Shown: positions 1-4,796 of the stretch, one piece after another
How positions within the stretch are numbered: the first letter of the stretch is position 1
Layout of the letters: the number at the start of each line of letters is the position of its first letter
Origin: an uncultured Deinococcales bacterium
Lineage (GTDB): Bacteria; Deinococcota; Deinococci; Deinococcales; Trueperaceae
Direction of reading: 5' to 3'
Assembly (NCBI GenBank): GCA_937934635.1
Contig: CALGZD010000257.1
Location: 1-5,912, forward strand
DNA: 5,912 bases
Notes under the pieces: generated by a model
Database searches by the model: none
What the model saw: only the letters and a program-made list of their open reading frames with translations
Told to the model about the DNA's origin: nothing
Position numbers and translations under genes: made by a program

Positions 1-15
1 TTATAAGTTAGTTTG

Positions 16-72
16 ATGCCATCATTTTTTGGTGGCATTTTTTTGGTGGCACTTTTTGATGGCATTTTTTTT
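16..72 (+). terminator. Rho-independent terminator with a triplicated 3' arm
   Basis: The left arm ATGCCATCA (16-24) can pair with TGGTGGCAT (30-38, one G-U pair in RNA) across a T5 loop, followed by a run of seven T (38-44). Two further right-arm copies follow: GGTGGCAC plus T5 (45-57) and GATGGCA plus T8 (58-72). TGATGGCAT at 57-65 is the exact Watson-Crick complement of the left arm. The orientation fits the end of a plus-strand gene that stops at or before the left edge of the window. It would also insulate the gene starting at 102. Confidence 0.75.
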
Positions 73-101
73 ACCCTCATTATGACTGTACGCTTTCGGG
101 T

Positions 102-1136
102 ATGCTGTTAGTTATGAGGATTACGTTAGTTCACTTAGTTGCGTCGTTTCACATGCGCTTTCCTGCCTATAACTCTGAGACTGTGGTTGATTGCTTAAAA
201 GCACTGAAGCCTGATGTTGTCGTGACAACAGCTTTTACACAGGAGCAGTTTGAGGATGGTTCTTGGTTACATACAGAAGAAGTTGCTTTGCCATTGAGTG
301 TGGTGCCATGGTTAAGAAGACAGGGGGCAATTAAAAATGATGTGAAAGTAGTAGGGGGGCTCGAGCCATCTCCCGACCCCACTGCTGAAGCTGACTTTAG
401 ACGCTACATCGAACAATACCCTCAGTTACGACAAAACTTTGCTGAGATTGATGCTTTACTAAGACCAGTTCAGCAACTACTACAAGAACCTCTTAGTCTA
501 GAGCGCATTACAAGCGAACTTATGCCCCTCATGCATGACTATCAAGAAGCAAGAGTGGAAAAACTTGAAGATGGTCCAGCTAATGACTGGATAGCCAGTC
601 GTTGTATAACTATGGCTGAAAAAATTCTTAAGTTGCCTTATGAGTCAGTTGCATTGCTAGCAAGCATTGACCATATATCGCTTCTTGAAAAAGCTTTAGG
701 AGAACGTTCACCTAAAGTGGAACTAAGCTATCCGTCAACACCAGAAGCTAGTGATGCTGCACGATTAAGAAGCAAACTCGATTTTGCTTTTCGCTCTGCC
801 GATGTACCTGAAGCTGGTAATGTTATAGCGGAACTACAAGACATTGATACACCAGAAGCAAGTTACCACTATGCAAATTTATTACTGACCCGTGGACATG
901 TTGATGATGCTTGGCAAATGATGGAAAACATCAGCCAAGGTGAATTTTTCGAACCTTACTTTTTACCTGCCTATGTTTTGGCAAGACTGGGGCAATTGCG
1001 AGATTTGGTGGGTAAGCGTGAACAAGCAAAGAAAGCCTATCAGGCTGTGCTTGCGCTAGATTTTGCGGATGCTGAAGCGGTAGCTGTGGCAGAAAGTGGT
1101 TTAAAAGAGGCTTTTGGGGTGGCTCGAGCCACCTAA
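102..1136 (+). CDS. Hypothetical protein, Rossmann-like N-terminus and TPR-like C-terminus
   Basis: A 344-residue protein that I cannot assign to a named family. The N-terminus alternates strand and helix: a strand at residues 6-13, the segment SFHMRFPAYNS at 15-25, a helix at 26-36, then KPDVVVTT at 36-43. This layout (His-containing loop, helix, KPDVVV strand) recalls the TraB/ChaN/EreA/Tiki superfamily, but the acidic residue usual after that strand is absent (TTAF), so the link is only a hypothesis. The middle is charged and helical. Residues from about 249 to 323 look like degenerate TPR helices, clearest at GKREQAKKAYQAVLALD. There is no signal peptide or membrane segment, so it is probably cytoplasmic. 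ATG at 102 gives the longest reading frame; ATG at 114 (MRITLVHLV) is an equally plausible start, and neither has a Shine-Dalgarno sequence. It is convergent with the sugar operon, so probably unrelated to it. Confidence 0.82.
   Translation: MLLVMRITLVHLVASFHMRFPAYNSETVVDCLKALKPDVVVTTAFTQEQFEDGSWLHTEEVALPLSVVPWLRRQGAIKNDVKVVGGLEPSPDPTAEADFRRYIEQYPQLRQNFAEIDALLRPVQQLLQEPLSLERITSELMPLMHDYQEARVEKLEDGPANDWIASRCITMAEKILKLPYESVALLASIDHISLLEKALGERSPKVELSYPSTPEASDAARLRSKLDFAFRSADVPEAGNVIAELQDIDTPEASYHYANLLLTRGHVDDAWQMMENISQGEFFEPYFLPAYVLARLGQLRDLVGKREQAKKAYQAVLALDFADAEAVAVAESGLKEAFGVARAT
358..367. repeat. GGCTCGAGCC palindrome, copy 1
   Basis: A perfect 10-bp palindrome inside the 102-1136 gene, read there as Gly-Leu-Glu-Pro (codons GGG CTC GAG CCA). 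It is identical to copies at 1120-1129 and 5544-5553. Every CTCGAG in the window lies within one of these three 10-mers. Confidence 0.7.
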
Positions 1137-1150
1137 GCTATTTCTTTAAG
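1117..1150 (+). terminator. Palindromic hairpin at the gene end, possible weak terminator
   Basis: GGTGGCTCGAGCCACC (1118-1133) is a perfect 16-bp palindrome ending one base before the TAA stop codon is entered (TAA at 1134-1136). In RNA it would fold as a six-pair GC-rich stem with a UCGA loop. The downstream stretch CTATTTCTTT is T-rich but interrupted, so termination would be weak in the plus direction. In the minus direction, no good T-tract follows. The gap to the convergent beta-helix gene is only 33 bp and holds no better terminator. Confidence 0.4.
1120..1129. repeat. GGCTCGAGCC palindrome, copy 2
   Basis: Second copy of the 10-bp palindrome, here extended to 16 bp of perfect symmetry. 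It is read as Ala-Arg-Ala (GCT CGA GCC), a different phase from copy 1. Confidence 0.7.
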
Positions 1151-1169
1151 CCCAATTATATCGAATCCT

Positions 1170-2558
1170 CTAATACTCTGAACCAAATGGTGTTCCTAAC
1201 ATATTGCTAGAAGCGTGCAACTTAGAATGCTTATCATTTTTAGATGCTCTTTGATAAGCGCTAAAGTTTTTGTAATCTCTACCTTTCCAGATCCAATGAT
1301 TATAATGATTATAGTGACTGTAATGACTGTTTTGTTGTGAGCTTTTTTCTTCAGGTAGATAGAAATGATTAAAATCGATTTCATTATTGATAGAAGACTT
1401 GCTTTGGCTAGATAGGAAAAGCTTCTGATAATTACTTTTTAAGGTGTTATGCGTTATCACATTTTTTTCAACAAAATGCTGCATCCATAGTTCACCGTTG
1501 CCATTGTAGTCACTATCGTTTTCAATAAGGTAGTTGTGTCTTATATAACAATCCGCAGTTTTACCTCGATACTCGTCATAGCCTCCTAGTGCTATACCCG
1601 CAATATGGTTGTGATATAAAAGATTATATTCAAGGTTAACAAGTCGTGTTGACTTATTTGAGTGTTCACTTGCTAATTCAACACCGATATTACTGTTGTA
1701 AACAATGTTGTCATAAATATTAATATCTTGACCACCATCAACATAGATGCCAGCAGCATTTCTTTCAAATTCATAACTACTATTGTGTAAGGTATCTATG
1801 TTGTAGATATGGTTGCGGCGAACGACGCCGTATCGAGCATAGTCAAGTTTACTGTTTAAGCACTTTCCTTCATGACCAATAATATCGATACCGATATTAT
1901 CGCAGTTGTGAACACGGTTTTGATTGACGGAAAAGTATTCAACATTTCCGTTGATAGCCAGAGCTTCACTGCTACCCAACTTTAAGTTGTGAAGTTGGTT
2001 ATAGCTGATGTTTAGGTGTTTTATGGCTTTTACAGGATCAGTTCCATAGATGGCGATGCCGTGTGCATCACCGACTTCGCTAAGAGTTTTTATATTTGAA
2101 ATTTGATTGTGTCCAATATAAATATTATTCGAAGATCCATGAATAAAAATCGCTATAATCATTTGCCGATTTTGATAGCTTATCAAGTCTTGAAATTTTA
2201 GCCCAGTAATTTGGATATGAGATTGATCTTTTATATTCAAAAGACTAATAACACGTTCGTCTTTTTCTATAGACCTTCCACTGATGATTACTTCTTCATT
2301 GGGATAGCTGCTTATTGATATGCCAGATACTTGAAGATTGATAGCTTCTCTATAAATGCCTTTGCGAAGGTATAAGTGATCGCCTTTATTTAAACTGTTA
2401 CACGCTTTTTCTAAACTTTTCCATGGTCGTTCAAAGCTGCCGTTATTTTTGTCGGAGCCATTGGGTGATACAAAATAGGCAGGTTGCTGAATAGAAACCT
2501 GATATGGAATATTTTGAGATAATTCCCTAATGAGTTGTTGAGGATAATGTTTGTTCAT
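1170..2558 (-). CDS. Right-handed parallel beta-helix protein, possible glycan lyase or hydrolase
   Basis: A 462-residue protein. YFVSPNGSDKNNGSFERPWKS near residues 28-48, then KGDHLYLRKGIYRE and SSYPNEEVIISG, is the standard opening of pectate-lyase-like beta-helix proteins. Repeating coils with Asn-rich turns follow (HGIAIYG, EALAINGN, IGIDIIG, AGIYVDGG, IGVELAS, AGIALGG) up to about residue 390, matching Beta_helix-type (NosD/PL-like) repeats. Members include polysaccharide lyases, epimerases and hydrolases; I cannot identify catalytic residues, so the activity is open. The N-terminus MNKHYPQQLIREL has no signal peptide, and no ATG, GTG or TTG lies upstream in frame before the stop at 2604-2606, so the protein appears cytoplasmic. 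It follows the MalG-like permease by 52 bp and is probably the last gene of the transport operon. An AAGAG ten bases before the ATG is a weak ribosome site. Residues 411-421 are a His-Tyr triplet repeat. Ile and Asn content and AT bias are higher than in its neighbours. Confidence 0.9.
   Translation of the reverse strand: MNKHYPQQLIRELSQNIPYQVSIQQPAYFVSPNGSDKNNGSFERPWKSLEKACNSLNKGDHLYLRKGIYREAINLQVSGISISSYPNEEVIISGRSIEKDERVISLLNIKDQSHIQITGLKFQDLISYQNRQMIIAIFIHGSSNNIYIGHNQISNIKTLSEVGDAHGIAIYGTDPVKAIKHLNISYNQLHNLKLGSSEALAINGNVEYFSVNQNRVHNCDNIGIDIIGHEGKCLNSKLDYARYGVVRRNHIYNIDTLHNSSYEFERNAAGIYVDGGQDINIYDNIVYNSNIGVELASEHSNKSTRLVNLEYNLLYHNHIAGIALGGYDEYRGKTADCYIRHNYLIENDSDYNGNGELWMQHFVEKNVITHNTLKSNYQKLFLSSQSKSSINNEIDFNHFYLPEEKSSQQNSHYSHYNHYNHWIWKGRDYKNFSAYQRASKNDKHSKLHASSNMLGTPFGSEY
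1296..1331 (-). repeat. 9-bp tandem repeat, four units, encoding (S/N)HY triplets
   Basis: Four consecutive 9-bp units, on the plus strand ATGATTATA, ATGATTATA, GTGACTGTA and ATGACTGTT. The first two are identical and the others differ at two or three bases. On the minus strand they encode SHY-SHY-NHY-NH followed by Trp, residues 411-421 of the beta-helix protein, in the region after the coils. Confidence 0.8.
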
Positions 2559-2610
2559 ATTAAAAAGACTCTTATGTAGGGTGTAAAGAATAGAGGGGTG
2601 CGATTAGCAA

Positions 2611-3456
2611 TTAACGTAGACCTGTTAGAGTAATACCTTTCACAAGCCACTTTTGACAAAATAGAAATACTATGAGTATAGGAATGGATATAAGCACAGC
2701 TGCAGCCATGGTGAGTTCGATACGTGTGCCGTGTTGATTTGAATACCACGTTAAAATAATGGGGAGTGTGCGAGTGTCGTCTTTTAGTACAATGAGTGGC
2801 CAGAGATAAGCATTCCAGTGACTCATAAAGCTTAGTAAGCCTAGACTAGCTATGGCAGGACTGAGAAGCGGTACAACTATTCGTCCGAAGATGCGCCATT
2901 CACTAGCACCATCGATCCTAGCTGCGTCTAGTAGATCTGTTGGAATAGCTAGAGAAAACTGACGCATGAGAAAAATACCGAATGAGCTTATGCCTGCAGG
3001 TAATATGAGACCCCATAATTTATAGAGCAGCCCAAGCTTTAACAAAATTAAATAGCTAGGAATCATTGTTACCTGAAAAGGCAGAATCATAGTTGCGAGG
3101 ATAAATCCAAAGAGAAGGTTTCGTCCTTGAAAAGTAAATTTCGCAAGTAGATAGCCAAAGAGAGAACTTGTAAATAAGGTTAAAGCAGTACTAATACTAG
3201 CGACAATAAAAGAGTTCTTATAGTATAGACCTAAAGGTAGGCGTGGGTCGCTGAGGATACGTTGATAGTTTCCCCAAGTGATTTGATTTGGCCAGAAAGT
3301 TGCAGGAAGTTGGCGGATTTCTGCACCAGTTTTGAGTGAGGCAAATATCATCCAGATAAATGGCAGCATGGCAATAAGAGCACAGGGAACGAGCATGAGT
3401 GTGATTGCAGCTTCCCGTGAATTTAGCCATTTTGGGTTTGTTGGATGAATTAACAT
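2611..3456 (-). CDS. CUT1 carbohydrate ABC transporter permease, MalG-like
   Basis: A 281-residue inner-membrane permease subunit, the usual size for MalG-type proteins. About six membrane segments are visible: residues 17-40, 82-105, 111-130, 139-165, 200-222 and 248-270. The segment NSFIVASISTALTLFTSSL at 81-99 is typical of the family. The EAA loop that docks on the ATPase is at 177-200: DAARIDGASEWRIF followed by VPLLSP, with the conserved D182, G183 and A184. The C-terminus GITLTGLR is also characteristic. ATG at 3456 is supported by GGAG eight bases upstream (3465-3468). It lies 40 bp downstream of the MalF-like gene, with which it would pair as a heterodimeric channel; a 13-bp tandem repeat fills the gap. 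The transported sugar cannot be deduced from the sequence. Confidence 0.95.
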   Translation of the reverse strand: MLIHPTNPKWLNSREAAITLMLVPCALIAMLPFIWMIFASLKTGAEIRQLPATFWPNQITWGNYQRILSDPRLPLGLYYKNSFIVASISTALTLFTSSLFGYLLAKFTFQGRNLLFGFILATMILPFQVTMIPSYLILLKLGLLYKLWGLILPAGISSFGIFLMRQFSLAIPTDLLDAARIDGASEWRIFGRIVVPLLSPAIASLGLLSFMSHWNAYLWPLIVLKDDTRTLPIILTWYSNQHGTRIELTMAAAVLISIPILIVFLFCQKWLVKGITLTGLR

Positions 3457-3461
3457 ATTAG

Positions 3462-3513
3462 TAACTCCACTTAATAACTCGACCTAGTAACTCGACCTAG
3501 TAACTCCACCGTT
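3462..3513. repeat. 13-bp tandem repeat, four units, across the permease junction
   Basis: Plus-strand units: TAACTCCACTTAA (3462-3474), TAACTCGACCTAG (3475-3487), TAACTCGACCTAG (3488-3500) and TAACTCCACCGTT (3501-3513). The middle two are identical; the outer two share TAACTCCAC. The array covers the end of the MalF-like gene (codons for W-S-Y and the TAG stop), nearly all of the intergenic gap, and the GGAG ribosome site of the MalG-like gene. Confidence 0.85.
3465..3468 (-). promoter_or_regulatory. Ribosome binding site of the MalG-like permease gene
   Basis: GGAG on the minus strand, eight bases before the ATG at 3456. It is the only well-spaced Shine-Dalgarno match among the recognised genes here, and it is part of the leftmost 13-bp unit. 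The same GGAG recurs at 3504-3507 inside the last codons of the upstream permease gene. Confidence 0.7.
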
Positions 3514-4474
3514 GACGCAGAATTCTGAGTTGTACTAGACTTAAGAAAAACACGATTAAAAACAAAACGAAAGATTCGGCAGACGCAAACCCCATACGTT
3601 CAAAACGAAAGGCATTATTGTAAATATCTAAAACCAATACTTTGGTTTGATCAAAAGGACCACCATCGGTTAGGACTTCTATAAGATCGAATACTTGAAA
3701 GGCAGAGATGAGGGTGAAAATTGAAGTCAGTGCGATGGTTGGGTAGAGTAGGGGTAATTTGATAAACCTGAAACATTGCCATGCCGAAGCACCATCAATC
3801 TGGGCTGCTTCAGCAAACTGTTTTGGGAGTGCTTGAATGGCTGCTGTAAAAATAATGAGGTTGTAGCCTAAATCTTGCCATAAGTAGGCAACGACAACTG
3901 CAAGCATTGCGACTGGAATACCAAAGAGACTCAAGCGAGGATCGGCTAACCAACTAATAACAGTTAGTTCATCAAGCGCTGAAGAGATAAGGTTGTTTAC
4001 CAAGCCATATTGAGGATGTAAGAGATAGCCCCACATGATGGCTACAGCAACAGAAGAACTAAGGACAGGTAAGAAGAATAAGGTTCTGAACAGAATTCGT
4101 AAGCGTTGCGGGATAGATTCGATTAGTAGTGCTAAACAGAGGGATAGTACAATATTTAAGGGCAAAACAAGACTTGAGAACAGAAGACTATTTTTTAAGC
4201 TAAGCTGAAAAGATGAAATCTCTTTGCTGGTGCCTTGCAGCATAGCTTTGAAGTGTTTTAAACCGACAAAAGGATTGTCTTTACCTAAACCTAACAGGAA
4301 ATCATAGCCATCACGTCTAGGGCTATATTCAAAGAACATCAGACAAAGTGCCCAGATAATTGGCAGTAGGCTGAAGATAGCAAAGTAAACTAACAATGGT
4401 GCTAGTGATTGCCAAACAAAAGATCTTTTGCCTGTATGTATCGTTTTGTTAAGTGTTGCTGTAAAGAGTGACAT
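3497..4474 (-). CDS. CUT1 carbohydrate ABC transporter permease, MalF-like
   Basis: A 325-residue inner-membrane permease subunit, of the short MalF/UgpA/MsmF type lacking E. coli MalF's large periplasmic domain. Six membrane segments fit residues 24-48, 95-119, 127-151, 185-213, 245-265 and 300-318. The EAA loop is at 222-245: EAAQIDGASAWQCF, then KLPLLYP, with D227, G228 and A229 conserved. The segment LTDGGPFDQTKVL at 268-280 is a family hallmark before the last helix. ATG at 4474 has only a poor ribosome site (GTGAG some 14 bases upstream), yet the cytoplasmic N-terminus before the first helix has normal length. It is separated from the binding-protein gene by 322 bp holding two inverted repeats, so its expression may be lower than that of the binding protein or separately controlled. 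Confidence 0.95.
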   Translation of the reverse strand: MSLFTATLNKTIHTGKRSFVWQSLAPLLVYFAIFSLLPIIWALCLMFFEYSPRRDGYDFLLGLGKDNPFVGLKHFKAMLQGTSKEISSFQLSLKNSLLFSSLVLPLNIVLSLCLALLIESIPQRLRILFRTLFFLPVLSSSVAVAIMWGYLLHPQYGLVNNLISSALDELTVISWLADPRLSLFGIPVAMLAVVVAYLWQDLGYNLIIFTAAIQALPKQFAEAAQIDGASAWQCFRFIKLPLLYPTIALTSIFTLISAFQVFDLIEVLTDGGPFDQTKVLVLDIYNNAFRFERMGFASAESFVLFLIVFFLSLVQLRILRQRWSY

Positions 4475-4507
4475 CTTTGACGTAATTTCTCACTTTTTGA
4501 AAGCTTG

Positions 4508-4536
4508 CTAGATTTCCTGTATCCCAAAAAATCTAG
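4508..4536 (-). repeat. Inverted repeat, 8-bp perfect arms, upstream of the MalF-like gene
   Basis: CTAGATTT (4508-4515) and AAATCTAG (4529-4536) are exact reverse complements around a 13-base loop. The element ends 33 bases before the MalF-like start codon. It could be an RNA stem in the leader of the permease message or a protein-binding site. No T-tract follows it on the minus strand, which argues against a terminator. Confidence 0.5.
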
Positions 4537-4564
4537 ATAGGTCTGTAAATTGAAGATTAAGTTA

Positions 4565-4657
4565 TTATTTAATTCGAATAGGAAGAATGCACCATTTGTA
4601 AGTAGTAAACAAATGGTGTGATTTGGGCCTTTTGTAAAAATAGGCTTCCCGTTTCAT
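4565..4657 (-). CDS. Possible 30-residue small ORF, unrecognised
   Basis: ATG at 4657 runs 30 codons to TAA at 4565-4567. The product begins MKREAYFYKR and is strongly basic (many Lys, Arg and His). Its main support is GGAGG on the minus strand (4669-4673), 11 bases before the ATG, the strongest Shine-Dalgarno core in the window though spaced a little too far. The 10-bp stem-loop at 4590-4618 lies inside it. It could be a leader peptide coupling translation to the fold of that stem, or a chance ORF. No relative is recognised. Confidence 0.25.
   Translation of the reverse strand: MKREAYFYKRPKSHHLFTTYKWCILPIRIK
4590..4618 (-). repeat. Stem-loop with 10-bp perfect arms downstream of the binding-protein gene
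   Basis: CACCATTTGT (4590-4599) and ACAAATGGTG (4609-4618) are exact reverse complements around a 9-base loop; G-U pairs could extend the RNA stem by two. On the minus-strand transcript the next bases are CATTCTTCC, not a U-run, so this is not a classic terminator. An intercistronic stem here could protect the binding-protein message from 3' exonucleases, as REP hairpins do between malE and malF in E. coli. That role is inferred from position only. Confidence 0.6.
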
Positions 4658-4796
4658 TCTTTAGGTTCCCTCCGTAATGCTGAATGAATTGACTTATGTT
4701 TCAAACTAAGTTTTGTGTTCCAGACGTGCTATTACTACTTCCTTCTTTGAAGAAGTATGTATAAGACGGAAAGCTAACAACTAAAATTAAACAATC

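Larger units (their letters stand above)
4475..4796 (-). other. 322-bp intergenic region between binding protein and MalF-like genes
   Basis: This gap is unusually long for a CUT1 operon. It contains a 10-bp perfect stem-loop (4590-4618), an 8-bp stem-loop (4508-4536), a short palindrome CTTCTTTGAAGAAG (4742-4755), and an interrupted 9-bp symmetry (ACTTA, T, GTTT, C, AAAC, TAAGT at 4692-4711). A possible 30-codon ORF lies at 4565-4657. I see no convincing sigma-70 promoter and no terminator with a T-tract, so the genes on both sides can still share a transcript. Confidence 0.7.

Noticed and set aside
56..83. Possible promoter TTGATG - 16 bp - CATTAT for the gene at 102
   Set aside because: Each box matches consensus at only four of six positions and the -35 box overlaps the terminator's T-rich repeats, where such matches are expected by chance.
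167..382. 71-codon minus-strand ORF opposite the 102-1136 gene
   Set aside because: It is antisense to a longer ORF with coherent predicted structure, and has no ribosome site or recognisable product.
1879..1900. Perfect 9-bp inverted repeat ATAATATCG / CGATATTAT with a 4-base loop
   Set aside because: It lies within the beta-helix gene and encodes NIGIDII, an ordinary coil; the symmetry follows from the AAT, ATC, GAT and ATT codons. No regulatory role is needed.
2555..2749. 64-codon minus-strand ORF overlapping the MalG-like gene end
   Set aside because: It is in another frame of a clearly coding region, its product rich in Tyr, His and Ser resembles nothing, and the MalG-like frame has family motifs throughout.
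4742..4755. CTTCTTTGAAGAAG palindrome as an operator
   Set aside because: It is short, AT-rich and single, located 41 bases downstream of neither a promoter nor a start codon that I can identify; it could be chance.
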